A stretch of 64,000 nt of DNA from Anaerolineales bacterium UBA2181 (GCA_002328075.1 DCVT01000006.1:4046-68045), one strand, 5' to 3'; numbered from the stretch's first letter, positions 44,099-53,601 are shown. Notes: generated by a model not told the origin, from the letters alone. A program made the numbers and translations.

Positions 44099-46081
44099 AT
44101 GCCTGATTTCGACCTTGTCTCACCTTTTGAGCCAACCGGTGACCAGCCGCAAGCCATACAAGGCCTGTTGAACGGGCTGAAACAGGGATACCGTAACCAG
44201 ACCCTGCTAGGGGCGACCGGAACCGGAAAGACCTTCGCCATAGCCCGCGTCATTCAGGAGACCAAACGCCCCACCCTGGTCATGGCGCATAACAAAACGC
44301 TTGCAGCCCAACTCTACTCCGAGTTCCGCGAATTCTTTCCTCACAACGCAGTCGAGTACTTTGTGAGCTACTATGACTATTATCAGCCGGAGGCCTATAT
44401 CCCGCGGCAGGACCTGTACATCGAAAAGGAGACCCAGATCAATGAGGATATTGAACGGATGCGCCTGGCAGCCACGACTGCCTTGCTGAGCCGGCGCGAC
44501 GTCATCATCGTCGCATCGGTCTCCTGCATCTATGGCATTGGCAGTCCGGCCGCTTACGGTCAGGTTGTCCTTCGGTTGGCCCTTGGAGAGCACCATCGCA
44601 GGGATACCACACTCCGGCATTTGGTGGAGATCCAGTATGGTCGGAACGATTACGAATTGCGCCGCGGCACATTTCGCGTCCGCGGGGACACCTTGGAGGT
44701 GTTCCCGGCGTATGCGCAATCGGCATACAGGGTGAGCTTCTGGGGAGACGAAATCGAGCGGATCACAGAGATCGACACGCTGACCGGCGAGGTCCTCCAT
44801 GAGCTGGAGCAGGTCGAGATATTCCCTGCCAAACAGTTCATGATGCCGGAGGAGAATTTGCGAAAGGCCCTCCACGATATTGAACAGGAACTTGAACAGC
44901 AGATCGCTTTCTTCAAGCGTAGCGAGCTGTTGCTGGAGGCGCAACGCATTGAGCAACGCACCCGCTACGATCTGGAGATGCTGCGCGAGGTCGGATACTG
45001 CTCGGGAATCGAGAACTATTCGCGCCACCTGGACCAGCGACCGGCCGGAAGCCCGCCGTGGACCCTGTTGGACTATTTTCCGGCCGACTACCTCTTGGTG
45101 ATCGATGAATCCCACATGACCATCCCGCAGATCCGAGGGATGTTTGGCGGGGATCGTACGCGCAAACAGACACTGGTGGATTACGGTTTCCGTCTGCCAA
45201 GCGCCCTGGACAACCGTCCCCTGAACTTTGAGGAATTCGACGCCCGCGTGAACCAGGCGATTTTCACGTCTGCCACGCCGGGGCCGTACGAGCGCGAGCG
45301 GTCGCAGCAGGTAGTTGATCAGGTGATCAGGCCCACTGGCGTGGTGGACCCCGAGATTGAGATGCGACCGGTTAAGGGTCAGATCGACAACCTCCTGGGC
45401 GAAATCCAGAACCGCGTCGAAAACGGCCAGCGTGTGTTGGTTACGACCCTGACCAAGCGAATGGCGGAGGATCTTGCCGATTATCTGACAGAACTGGGGA
45501 CCAAGGTGCATTATCTCCATTCTGAGATTGACACGTTGGAGCGGGTAGATATCCTGCGCGACCTGCGTCTGGGGGTGTTTGACGTTGTCGTCGGAATCAA
45601 CCTTCTGCGTGAGGGATTGGACCTGCCGGAGGTGAGCCTGGTGGCCATTCTGGACGCCGACAAGGAGGGATTTCTGCGCAGCGAGCAGGCCTTGATCCAG
45701 ACCATTGGCCGCGCGGCCCGCCATGTGGACGGCAAAGTCATCATGTACGCGGACCGGGTGACCGACTCCATGGCGCGGGCCCTCGGCGAGACCGACCGCC
45801 GCCGTGCCAAGCAGTTGGCGTACAACCAAGAACACGGCATTGAACCACGGACAGTAATCAAAGAGATCCGCGACCTGACGGCCACGCTTCTCTACCAGCG
45901 CCGGGACGCGCAGCCGGAGCCGCTGCCCACTCTGTTACAACTGCCTCGCCACGAGCTGACGCGGCTTATCCACGATCTGGAGCAGCAGATGAAAGAGGCA
46001 GCCCGAAAACTCGAGTTCGAGAAAGCAGCGGCACTGCGCGACCAGATCATCGAGCTCAGAAACGAGTTGGATGAGCCATGA
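44099..46081 (+). CDS. uvrB: excinuclease ABC subunit B
   Basis: The 660-residue helicase-like damage verifier of nucleotide excision repair. LLGATGTGKTF (36-46) is Walker A; YYDYYQPEAYIP contains the beta-hairpin; VIDESHMTIPQ is Walker B; GINLLREGLDLPEVSLVAILDADKEG is motif V/VI region; and the C-terminal UVR helix pair (LIHDLEQQMKEAARKLEFEKAAALRDQI) binds UvrC. Length is normal. AGGAAAG precedes ATG 44099. Confidence 0.97.
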   Translation: MPDFDLVSPFEPTGDQPQAIQGLLNGLKQGYRNQTLLGATGTGKTFAIARVIQETKRPTLVMAHNKTLAAQLYSEFREFFPHNAVEYFVSYYDYYQPEAYIPRQDLYIEKETQINEDIERMRLAATTALLSRRDVIIVASVSCIYGIGSPAAYGQVVLRLALGEHHRRDTTLRHLVEIQYGRNDYELRRGTFRVRGDTLEVFPAYAQSAYRVSFWGDEIERITEIDTLTGEVLHELEQVEIFPAKQFMMPEENLRKALHDIEQELEQQIAFFKRSELLLEAQRIEQRTRYDLEMLREVGYCSGIENYSRHLDQRPAGSPPWTLLDYFPADYLLVIDESHMTIPQIRGMFGGDRTRKQTLVDYGFRLPSALDNRPLNFEEFDARVNQAIFTSATPGPYERERSQQVVDQVIRPTGVVDPEIEMRPVKGQIDNLLGEIQNRVENGQRVLVTTLTKRMAEDLADYLTELGTKVHYLHSEIDTLERVDILRDLRLGVFDVVVGINLLREGLDLPEVSLVAILDADKEGFLRSEQALIQTIGRAARHVDGKVIMYADRVTDSMARALGETDRRRAKQLAYNQEHGIEPRTVIKEIRDLTATLLYQRRDAQPEPLPTLLQLPRHELTRLIHDLEQQMKEAARKLEFEKAAALRDQIIELRNELDEP

Positions 46082-46144
46082 GACTGCGAGGGCAGGCTGC
46101 GACGCCCGACCGCTGTGGCGGCTTTACCGCGATAACCAGCAAGA

Positions 46145-47992
46145 ATGTCCAGTCCTGAAAGACTGCTAGGCATCCTCAACAACCTCCCTGCCAGGCCCGG
46201 CGTCTATCTGATGAAAAACGGGCGTGGCGAGGTTATCTACGTGGGCAAAGCCATCAACCTGCGTAGTCGGGTCCGCTCATATTTCCACAACTCGGTTGAC
46301 TATCCCAAGGTGACGCGGATGGTGCGTCACATCGAGGAGATCGAGTTCATCATCACGGATTCCGAGTTGGAAGCGCTGATCCTGGAGATGAACCTGATCA
46401 AGCGCTACCGACCCCGGTTCAACGTTCGCCTCAAGGACGACAAACGATATCCCTATATCAAGGTTCACTGGGCGGCCGACTTTCCCACTGTCACCATCAC
46501 CCGCCGCATGGTCAAGGACGGCTCGCGGTATTTTGGACCCTACACCTCTGCTTGGGCAGTGCACCAGACACTGGATCTGCTGCGCCGCATCTTTCCCTAC
46601 CTCACGTGCAACCGCGAGATCACCGGCCGGGATGTGCGGGCGTGCCTCTACTTTGACATCAAGTTATGCGGCGGGCCCTGCATCGGTGCAGTGGGTCGAC
46701 AAGACTACCGCGCCACCATACAGGGTCTGGTGGATTTTCTGGCAGGTCACGGTAGCCAGGTGATAGACCAGCTGCAAAAGGCGATGCTGGCAGCCTCTGA
46801 GGAGCTCCAGTTCGAGAGGGCGGCCCACTTGCGCGATCAACTGACTGCCATCCGGCAGGTCGTCGAAAAACAAAAGGTGGTCTCGATGGCTGGAACCGAT
46901 CAGGACGTCATCGCCTTTGCCCGCGATGACGGCGCCGCATGTGCTCAGGTCTTTTTTATCCGCGACGGCAAGCTGATCGGCCGGGAGCACTTTGTGCTGG
47001 ATGGCACAGAGGATGAAGACTGCACCACCATCATCAGTGAGTTTGTCAAGCAGTTCTACGACGATGCGGCTTATGTGCCACCTGAGGTTCTTCTACCTGA
47101 CCACGTGGCGGAGGCTGATATCATCGAGCAGTGGCTGGCAAAGCGACGTGGCACCAAGGTGTCTCTGCGCGTCCCAAAGCGTGGGCAGAAACGCGAGTTG
47201 GTGAAGATGGCATCCACCAATGCTGCAGAAACCCTATCTGTTCTCCGCTCGCAGTGGGAAGCCGACCAGAACCGGTTCGTTCAAGCGCTTCACGAGCTTC
47301 AGGTTGCGCTGGGCCTGGCCGAACCACCCGGACGCATAGAGTGTTACGACATAAGCACCATCCAGGGCACGGCTACAACGGGCAGCATGGTGGTGTTCGC
47401 TCAGGGAGTGCCCCGCAAGAGTGATTACCGACGGTTCATCGTGCGCGGTAGCCAGGCCTCCAGCGATCTGGAATCCATGCGCCAGGTCCTGACCCGCCGA
47501 TTTAACCGGTGGCAGGCAACCAGAGAGGCCTTGCCACCGCAAAAGGGCGATGCGGTGTGGGCGCTGCTGCCTGACCTCCTGGTTGTAGACGGCGGCCTGG
47601 GCCAGTTGGGGGTCGCAGTCGAGGTTCTAAGCAACGTGGGATTGTTGGAGCGCGTTCCGGTCGCTGCCTTGGCCAAACAGCACGAAGAGATCTTTATTCC
47701 TGCGAAAGCAGAGTCGATCTTGCTTCCGCGCCGTTCACAGGCGCTGTACCTGATCCAGCGCATACGGGATGAAGCCCATCGATTCGCCGTCACCCATCAC
47801 CGAGAGCAACGGGAAAAGGCGGGGGTAGCGTCGGTACTTGATTCGATTCCCGGAGTGGGACCCAAGCGTAGGATAGCCTTGCTGAAGACCTTTGGCAGCG
47901 TCAACCGCATCCGGACGGCAACTGTGGAGGAAATCGCCGCCGTACCGGGACTCCCGCTTCAGGTAGCGGAGATAATCAAAGCGCTTCTTTGA
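46145..47992 (+). CDS. uvrC: excinuclease ABC subunit C
   Basis: The 615-residue nuclease cuts on both sides of a lesion after UvrB loading. PGVYLMKNGRGEVIYVGKA (residues 18-36) is the GIY-YIG nuclease domain for the 3' cut. LQFERAAHLRDQLTAI is the UVR motif. IECYDISTIQGTATTGSMVVF and LLVVDGGLGQLG form the RNase-H-like 5' nuclease. The C-terminal LDSIPGVGPKRRIALL and VEEIAAVPGLPLQVAE are the tandem helix-hairpin-helix. Its stop codon abuts the stop of the convergent gene. Confidence 0.97.
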   Translation: MSSPERLLGILNNLPARPGVYLMKNGRGEVIYVGKAINLRSRVRSYFHNSVDYPKVTRMVRHIEEIEFIITDSELEALILEMNLIKRYRPRFNVRLKDDKRYPYIKVHWAADFPTVTITRRMVKDGSRYFGPYTSAWAVHQTLDLLRRIFPYLTCNREITGRDVRACLYFDIKLCGGPCIGAVGRQDYRATIQGLVDFLAGHGSQVIDQLQKAMLAASEELQFERAAHLRDQLTAIRQVVEKQKVVSMAGTDQDVIAFARDDGAACAQVFFIRDGKLIGREHFVLDGTEDEDCTTIISEFVKQFYDDAAYVPPEVLLPDHVAEADIIEQWLAKRRGTKVSLRVPKRGQKRELVKMASTNAAETLSVLRSQWEADQNRFVQALHELQVALGLAEPPGRIECYDISTIQGTATTGSMVVFAQGVPRKSDYRRFIVRGSQASSDLESMRQVLTRRFNRWQATREALPPQKGDAVWALLPDLLVVDGGLGQLGVAVEVLSNVGLLERVPVAALAKQHEEIFIPAKAESILLPRRSQALYLIQRIRDEAHRFAVTHHREQREKAGVASVLDSIPGVGPKRRIALLKTFGSVNRIRTATVEEIAAVPGLPLQVAEIIKALL

Positions 47993-49453
47993 TCAGGGTT
48001 CCACACCCGACCAGTTAGCCACTCCCTGCAGGTACTGCTCGACCGCCCAACCTTCCAAGCCCGTGCTCGTGCGGAGTTGCCACCAGGCAATATCGTTGGC
48101 TTGCTCGGGGCCGCCCAAGACGTCCATGAGTTCGCCGTCCAGCAGCACAGCCAGCCTCATTCCTGCGGTACCCGGCCGATCTCGTAGGCTGATGCCCAAC
48201 CCTTCGGTACCGGCCACGATTACGCGGCCGCCGACTTGAATGGGTCCGGCCGGCACCGTCGGCGTTGGAAAGGAATCGCCCGGCACAGTGGTCTCGGGAC
48301 CGTTGCCAGACATGGGGCGTATGGTGGATGTTGCCCCGGACGCGGCGCTCGGGGCCGCCGCAGGCATCTGCGGGCGGTTCGCAGTAGGTATGTCCGATGT
48401 AGCACGAGTTGCCACGGGCCAGGGTGAAGGCAAAGCCGTCATCGACGGAATGAGGGTCGGCAGCCAGAGCAATACCGTCGGGGATGAGATGGACATAGGT
48501 GTCACTGAGCGGGCCCGATCTGGTCGCACGGTGTGCCACATCCAAAAACCTGTAGAAGCGGTGGCCAGCAGCAGGGCGCTCAAGATCACCAGAATCGCCC
48601 AACGCCACCACGCCATCAAGCTCGCTTCGGAAGCCGCGCCTCCCAGCTGCGCCACCAGGACTCCCACTGCTGACAGATTTGGACGGCCGCCCGCATGACT
48701 GGAACACCTCGGTCGCGTTTGACCCAACCTGAGCAGCCGGTTGGCCGCCTGGTCGATCTCCATGTGCCCCAACGACCCTGGAAGTTGGCTCGCGTCGAGA
48801 CCATCGCCCGCGGCGCCATTCAGCAACACGATGAGATCGCGCTGGTCCACCCTCACGCCGGGGCCAATGAAGGGCCGCCCGATATCGTTCACCTGAGGCC
48901 AGGACAACGCCGGACGGCATCCAAGGTAGGTATCCGGACCCAGGTCCAGATCTGGAGACAATCTGTAGGTCGCTTTATCCCGAGAAACTACGAAAGCGGA
49001 TCCTCGCCCTACACTGGCTAGGCACAAAAACGACCCCGACAGGATAGCTGCCGGCAACCATACTCCGATCTCGCCGTCTGCCCCGTAAGCGCTTTCCCGG
49101 TCATGGACAACCTGGTTGGCTATGGCCAACGCGTCCATCAGAACGTGGACAGCGTTCTCGTCCTCCGCCTGGACAAACCGATTGCGGAGCGCCTGGAGAG
49201 CCAGTCGGCAAGCCTCTTCAGGCGTCCAACCTGGTCCGAACCCCTCAGCCATGACCAGCGGCGTGACCTCATCGCCCCCTCCTCCTGGCCGAAAGGTAGA
49301 GGTCAGGGTGCAACAGACGCTCTCGCCTTCTCCTTCTCGGTGGTAAGTACGGCTGTCGTTGGCCAGAGTATCTTGTGCTACCGGATGCGCCGCGGTTGCC
49401 CCTTTGCTACGGCGCGTTCGCGGGCAGTATATCAGAGCACGGATGCCTGTCAA
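47993..49453 (-). CDS. degenerate PP2C-like phosphatase fused to TM and SH3b domain
   Basis: The 486-residue frame reads as a PP2C-type phosphatase fold in the first 270 residues. VMAEGFGPGWTPEEACRLALQAL stands where active PP2Cs have VADGMGGH, so the metal-binding Asp is Glu and the G-G-H segment is changed; RDLIVLLNGAAGDGLD stands for the DGL region. A transmembrane helix (about 284-304), a Ser/Thr/Pro-rich linker and a C-terminal SH3b domain (about 405-480) follow. A pseudophosphatase sensor is a reasonable guess. The start is uncertain: TTG 49453 (AGGA site, keeps the first strands) or ATG 49249. Confidence 0.7.
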   Translation of the reverse strand: MTGIRALIYCPRTRRSKGATAAHPVAQDTLANDSRTYHREGEGESVCCTLTSTFRPGGGGDEVTPLVMAEGFGPGWTPEEACRLALQALRNRFVQAEDENAVHVLMDALAIANQVVHDRESAYGADGEIGVWLPAAILSGSFLCLASVGRGSAFVVSRDKATYRLSPDLDLGPDTYLGCRPALSWPQVNDIGRPFIGPGVRVDQRDLIVLLNGAAGDGLDASQLPGSLGHMEIDQAANRLLRLGQTRPRCSSHAGGRPNLSAVGVLVAQLGGAASEASLMAWWRWAILVILSALLLATASTGFWMWHTVRPDRARSVTPMSISSPTVLLWLPTLIPSMTALPSPWPVATRATSDIPTANRPQMPAAAPSAASGATSTIRPMSGNGPETTVPGDSFPTPTVPAGPIQVGGRVIVAGTEGLGISLRDRPGTAGMRLAVLLDGELMDVLGGPEQANDIAWWQLRTSTGLEGWAVEQYLQGVANWSGVEP

Positions 49454-49473
49454 TCAGTCCTGCCGCCGGCTAA

Positions 49474-49502
49474 TTGACCGACGTTTGGCGCTATGCTACA
49501 AT
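49474..49502 (+). promoter_or_regulatory. promoter of the heptose-type nucleotidyltransferase gene
   Basis: TTGACC (49474-49479), 17 bases, TACAAT (49497-49502) with an extended TG at 49494-49495. It shows that an in-frame TTG at 49474 cannot be the translation start of the next gene. Confidence 0.75.
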
Positions 49503-49563
49503 CCGCCTGGTCCGGGTGGCCCGGGTTCGCGCGGATACATCCGGCGACCTGGACGGGAAAGTC

Positions 49564-50058
49564 ATGGCCAACGTGCTGGAACTCGAAGCAGCTATTGCGC
49601 TCCGTCAGGCGGCAAGACGTGATGGCCGGTTAGTGGTGCTAACCAACGGCTTGTTCGACCTGCTGCATGTGGGACACCTCGATTACCTAGAGCGCGCCGG
49701 GAACCTGGGGGATGTGTTGATTGTCGGCGTGAACAGCGACCTCTCGGCCAGGACGTTCAAGGGTCCAGGACATCCGGTTGTTCCGGCGCCGGAGAGGGCC
49801 CGACTGTTGGCAGCGTTATGCATCGTAGACGTCGTGGTCATATTTGACGAACCGACTGCTTCAGAGCTGGTTCGAGCGCTGCAGCCGGACGTGTACGTCA
49901 AGGGTGGGGACTATACAAACAAACCGTGGCCGGAGCGTGAGGTCGCCCTGGCGACCGGCTGCAGAGTAGAGCTGATCCCCATCCTGGAAGGTCACTCCAC
50001 CTCGACCCTGGTGCAGTCCATCCTGGCCGCATTTGGCAGGCAACCTGACGTTGGCTGA
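49564..50058 (+). CDS. RfaE/HldE-C-type nucleotidyltransferase
   Basis: A 164-residue cytidylyltransferase-fold enzyme. LTNGLFDLLHVGHLDYLERA (26-45) holds the HxGH nucleotide-binding motif, VYVKGGDY and ILEGHSTSTLVQSI (the ISTT-type motif) follow. HldE C-domains adenylylate heptose-1-phosphate; related enzymes use other sugar or glycerol phosphates. The kinase half is absent. In a probable LPS-free lineage the substrate is open. It overlaps murJ by eight bases. Confidence 0.88.
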   Translation: MANVLELEAAIALRQAARRDGRLVVLTNGLFDLLHVGHLDYLERAGNLGDVLIVGVNSDLSARTFKGPGHPVVPAPERARLLAALCIVDVVVIFDEPTASELVRALQPDVYVKGGDYTNKPWPEREVALATGCRVELIPILEGHSTSTLVQSILAAFGRQPDVG

Positions 50059-51649
50059 GAGCTCGGCGCTCGCCGCCCCCTCCCCACCTCCCGTAGCGGG
50101 AATAACCAGAGCGGCGACGATCATCTTTGTCGGCAACGTCCTAAGCCGGATGGTGGGCCTGGCTCGCGAATACGTCAAGGCAGACCTTTTCGGCGCCACG
50201 GGACTGGTAAGCGCCTTTGAGGTCGCCAACATCGTGCCGACCATGATCTACGACCTCCTGGTGGGGGGGATCATTAGCTCGGCGTTGGTGCCCGTGATGA
50301 GCGATCACGCGGCTCCCGGCCGCGATCGGGGCGAGTTCTGGCGCCTGGGCAGTACGCTGTTCAGCCTGGCTGCCGTCTCTCTGGCCATCATTGTGGTGGT
50401 TGGGGAGCTGCTGGCACCGCAGATTGCTTGGTTGTTTGGTGCGCGGAATTTTCAGGATCCTTCACTCCAACAGATCACAACCGATCTGTTGCGCGTGATG
50501 CTGCCGGCGGTTCTTTTTCTGAACATGTCCGGACTGATAGCCGGCACTCTGTTCAGTCTCCAGCGGTTCACACTCCCGGCCTTTACCGCTGCCGTTTACA
50601 ACACCACGATTGTCATCGTCGCGTTGCTGCGCCCTGATCAGATAGGCAGCCTGGCCTGGGGGGTGCTCGCGGGATCTGCAGCGCAACTATTGCTGCAGTT
50701 GCCTGGGTTGGAGCTCCGGCAGATCCGTTGGGTTTGGAATCCCGGACATCCGGCCCTGCGCCGGATCGGAAAGCTGTATGTGCCCATCGCATTGGGGGTC
50801 ATCGTGAGCCAGGTAGCCATAGGGATCAGCTACAACCTGGCGACGCAGACGGGTGACGAAAGCGTTGCCCTGATGCGCTATGCGACGAACCTGGTTCAGT
50901 TGCCTCTGGGGCTGGTGGCGACGGCCATCTCCGTCGCGATTCTGCCCACGCTGGCCCAGCAAGCGCTGCTGCCCAGCGCTGATCCGCAGTTCAAGACGAC
51001 GTTGGCACATGGCCTGACGGTGCTGATGGTTTTGATCCTGCCGGCCGCAACAGGGATGTTCGTCCTGGCCCGCCCCATCGTTGGTCTGGCGTTTGAGCAT
51101 GGGGACTTTACTTCCGCTGCAACGCAGACCACGTCAACCGTGCTGCGGTTGTATCTGTTAGGACTACCGTTTGCGGCAGTGGATCAACTGCTCATTTTCG
51201 CGTTTTACGCCCGCAAAAACACGCTGACCCCCGCCCTGGTAGGGGTAGCTAGTGTCGTGATATACCTGGCAGTGGCACAATTGCTCATCCGACCGCTCGG
51301 TCTCTATAGCTTGATGATTGCCGATTCGGTCAAACACGTGATGCACGCGGCCATGATGACCCTTCTGCTCCATCGGGCAATCGGTGGCCTCTCCAGCCGG
51401 GTCGGCATCACGGCGCTCAAAGCCCTGGGGGCCTCTGTCACCATGGGTTTGGTGGTGTGGGCCGTCGCAGAGGTTACCCCGGCATCCGAAAACCTGGCCG
51501 GCTGGCTTGCCGCGGTCGGTTTGGGCGGAACAGCGGGCTTGGTGACTTACGGGCTCTTGGTCAAGCAGCTTGACATCCTGGAGCTGAACGCGATCCGCGA
51601 CCGCGTGTTGGCCAGGCTACTGCCCGGCCGGTTTGGGCGCCGACAGTGA
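50051..51649 (+). CDS. murJ: lipid II flippase-type protein MurJ
   Basis: About 532 residues with 14 hydrophobic segments. ITRAATIIFVGNVLSRMVGLAREYVKA and DLLVGGIISSALVPVMSD match MurJ/MviN, which flips lipid II to the outer face of the membrane; the Arg-rich loops and AFYARKNTLTPALVGV are also typical. It probably serves peptidoglycan or glycan export. The start must be a TTG (50051 or 50033); 50051 has GGCAGG ten bases before it. Confidence 0.9.
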   Translation: MAESSALAAPSPPPVAGITRAATIIFVGNVLSRMVGLAREYVKADLFGATGLVSAFEVANIVPTMIYDLLVGGIISSALVPVMSDHAAPGRDRGEFWRLGSTLFSLAAVSLAIIVVVGELLAPQIAWLFGARNFQDPSLQQITTDLLRVMLPAVLFLNMSGLIAGTLFSLQRFTLPAFTAAVYNTTIVIVALLRPDQIGSLAWGVLAGSAAQLLLQLPGLELRQIRWVWNPGHPALRRIGKLYVPIALGVIVSQVAIGISYNLATQTGDESVALMRYATNLVQLPLGLVATAISVAILPTLAQQALLPSADPQFKTTLAHGLTVLMVLILPAATGMFVLARPIVGLAFEHGDFTSAATQTTSTVLRLYLLGLPFAAVDQLLIFAFYARKNTLTPALVGVASVVIYLAVAQLLIRPLGLYSLMIADSVKHVMHAAMMTLLLHRAIGGLSSRVGITALKALGASVTMGLVVWAVAEVTPASENLAGWLAAVGLGGTAGLVTYGLLVKQLDILELNAIRDRVLARLLPGRFGRRQ

Positions 51650-51687
51650 GAATGCGACCTCGCCTTACTCGCCGTTCTTCCAGCTGC

Positions 51688-51716
51688 TTGCAGCGCAGTG
51701 ATCCTCCCTTTATAAT
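51688..51716 (+). promoter_or_regulatory. promoter at the start of the methyltransferase gene (leaderless type)
   Basis: TTGCAG (51688-51693), 17 bases, perfect TATAAT (51711-51716). GTG 51724 lies seven bases after the -10 box, so the mRNA should begin at or next to the start codon. Confidence 0.7.
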
Positions 51717-51723
51717 GTGATGC

Positions 51724-52626
51724 GTGATAAAGTTGGCGCCAGACAGACATCAGTTTGAACCGACGGGAGGAGTGTCATCTGCACTCTACGACGAACCCTA
51801 CTTTCTGACGGCGTGTGAGGGGTGCAGGGAGTTCGCAGAGAGCGGTGGCCGGGAACTATCTCAGCGGTTGGCGGAGGCGTTCGCAGTGGCAGCGGTTGAA
51901 CCTGGCATGCAGGTTCTGGACGTCGGCAGCGGCCGCGGCGAGATCGTGCAGCATTGTGTGCGTCTTGGCGCAAAGGCTTACGGCGTCGACTATGCCTCGG
52001 TCGCCAATCGGCTCGCCGTGCAACGATTGGCCGTTGCGGGAAGTACCGACCCACAGAAGACGATTTCGCAGGGCGACGCTCAATGGTTGCCCTTCCCCGA
52101 CCGATCCTTTGACCGTGTCTTGATGTTTGACATTGTGGAACACCTCTTCCCCTGGCAATTGGAGCGAGCACTTGAGGAGGCTCATCGCGTCTTGCGCGAC
52201 GAAGGGCGGTTGATCGTTCACACGGCGCCAAATCGCTGGTACGACCGCTACGCCTATCCTCTCGTTCGCCTGTACAGGACGTTGACCGGTGAGGGGAGCA
52301 AGTACCCCCCAAATCCGCGAGCAATCATCCCCGCCAACTTGTTGGTTCACGTGAACGAACAGGATCTGATTCGCTTGCCGCGGGCGCTTCGTCAAGCTGG
52401 TTTTTCGTGCCAGGCCTGGCTGGCCTCCCCACCGCAGGACCGCCAGGAAGGATGGCTGCTTGCGGCCGCGCGTTGGATCTTGTTCGAAATGCCGCCCTTT
52501 CGTTGGTTCTTCCAACGGGAACTGTACGCGGTGGCGTGGAAACGTGACTATGTCGGGAGCAGGCCGTTCAGGCCGCGGTGGGGTCACAAACGTGGTCATG
52601 AGCAATGGCAGGCCGGCGTTCGGTAG
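51724..52626 (+). CDS. class I SAM-dependent methyltransferase
   Basis: A 300-residue cytosolic methyltransferase of the Methyltransf_11 type. MQVLDVGSGRGEIVQHCVRLGAKAYGVDYA (about 59-88) is the SAM site; GDAQWLPFPDRSFDRVLMFDIVEHL (about 117-141) gives motifs II and III. The C-terminal part has a WYDRYAYPLVRLYRTL segment often seen in glycan methyltransferases. Substrate unknown. It overlaps the sortase gene by 22 bases. Confidence 0.88.
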   Translation: MIKLAPDRHQFEPTGGVSSALYDEPYFLTACEGCREFAESGGRELSQRLAEAFAVAAVEPGMQVLDVGSGRGEIVQHCVRLGAKAYGVDYASVANRLAVQRLAVAGSTDPQKTISQGDAQWLPFPDRSFDRVLMFDIVEHLFPWQLERALEEAHRVLRDEGRLIVHTAPNRWYDRYAYPLVRLYRTLTGEGSKYPPNPRAIIPANLLVHVNEQDLIRLPRALRQAGFSCQAWLASPPQDRQEGWLLAAARWILFEMPPFRWFFQRELYAVAWKRDYVGSRPFRPRWGHKRGHEQWQAGVR

Positions 52627-53597
52627 ACGATCTGAGCCTTGATGAACTGGAGCAAATCCTGGCCGTCCGCAGGCGGGAGTTGCGCATCCGGCGGCTCCGG
52701 CACATGGCGGACGAGGGTCGACTGGTCATGGATGGAAGCGTGGCAGCCACAGCCCTACCCGTTGGGCTGGAAACACCCATCAGGCCGACGGATACTCCGC
52801 CTCCTTCACCGGCTTCTCCGACCGATTCATCACGAAAGCTCGAGAGTCCCGCAGACCCGGACAAACAGGCGGCTGCACGGACGGTGAACCTCCGATGGGT
52901 AGCGAACCGACTCCTGTTGATCGTCGAGATTCTGGCAGTGATGGGGCTGCTGTACATAACGTGGGACACCTGGCAGACCCGGCAACTGCTGAACCGAGAA
53001 ATTCAGCAAGCCCATAAGGCGATGGCTCTTGAAAACAATCCCACCCCTGTACCCACACCGTTGATTGGCGTCGTGTTGCTGCCCGGCGGTCACACGTCTC
53101 CTATCTCTGAGACCGGTGCCAAGCCCGGAGAGGCCGGTGGAATTCCAGAACATCTGCTTCCGCTGGTTGCGGCCTACGCGCCCCCTCCCATTCCGACTCC
53201 GGCACCCGAACAGGCTCGCTGGATTGTCATACCTGCGGCTGATGTCGACCACCCCATTGTACAGGGGGACGATTGGGAACAGCTGAAGAAGGGAGTCGGG
53301 CAGCACGTGGGATCAGCCAATCCCGGCACGGCCGGCAACCTTATCCTCACGGCCCACAATGACATATATGGTGACATCTTTCGCCACCTCGATCGCATGG
53401 AGACGGGAGATGAGATTGTGGTGCGCACAGCGTCGGCTGAATACACCTACCTGGTGAAGGCGCGGCGTATTGTGGAGCCGACCGAGATCAGCGTCTTGGC
53501 GCCCACACGCCAAGCCACCATTACCCTCATCTCATGTTACCCCTACCTGTTGGACACGCAGCGCATCGTGATAATTGGAACTCTGAAAGAGCATTAA
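52605..53597 (+). CDS. sortase (Chloroflexota-type, class D/E-like)
   Basis: The 330-residue protein has a cytoplasmic N-terminus (1-95), one transmembrane helix (about 101-120), a Pro-rich linker and a sortase domain (about 205-328). Catalytic residues are visible: His251 in LTAHNDIYG, Cys311 in TLISCYPY and Arg320 in DTQRIVI. Sortases cleave a sorting signal and join proteins to the wall or pili. No substrate with an LPxTG-like end is seen in the window. The long cytoplasmic region with KRIRRL-type charges is unusual for the family. Confidence 0.9.
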   Translation: MAGRRSVDDLSLDELEQILAVRRRELRIRRLRHMADEGRLVMDGSVAATALPVGLETPIRPTDTPPPSPASPTDSSRKLESPADPDKQAAARTVNLRWVANRLLLIVEILAVMGLLYITWDTWQTRQLLNREIQQAHKAMALENNPTPVPTPLIGVVLLPGGHTSPISETGAKPGEAGGIPEHLLPLVAAYAPPPIPTPAPEQARWIVIPAADVDHPIVQGDDWEQLKKGVGQHVGSANPGTAGNLILTAHNDIYGDIFRHLDRMETGDEIVVRTASAEYTYLVKARRIVEPTEISVLAPTRQATITLISCYPYLLDTQRIVIIGTLKEH

Positions 53598-53601
53598 GCG
53601 G

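Noticed and set aside
49426..49453. TTGACA-16-TATACT on the reverse strand upstream of the PP2C-like gene
   Set aside because: It looks like a good promoter, but its -35 box is the same TTG that best fits the translation start, and no other start codon lies between it and ATG 49249. I left the conflict open and did not annotate it as a feature.
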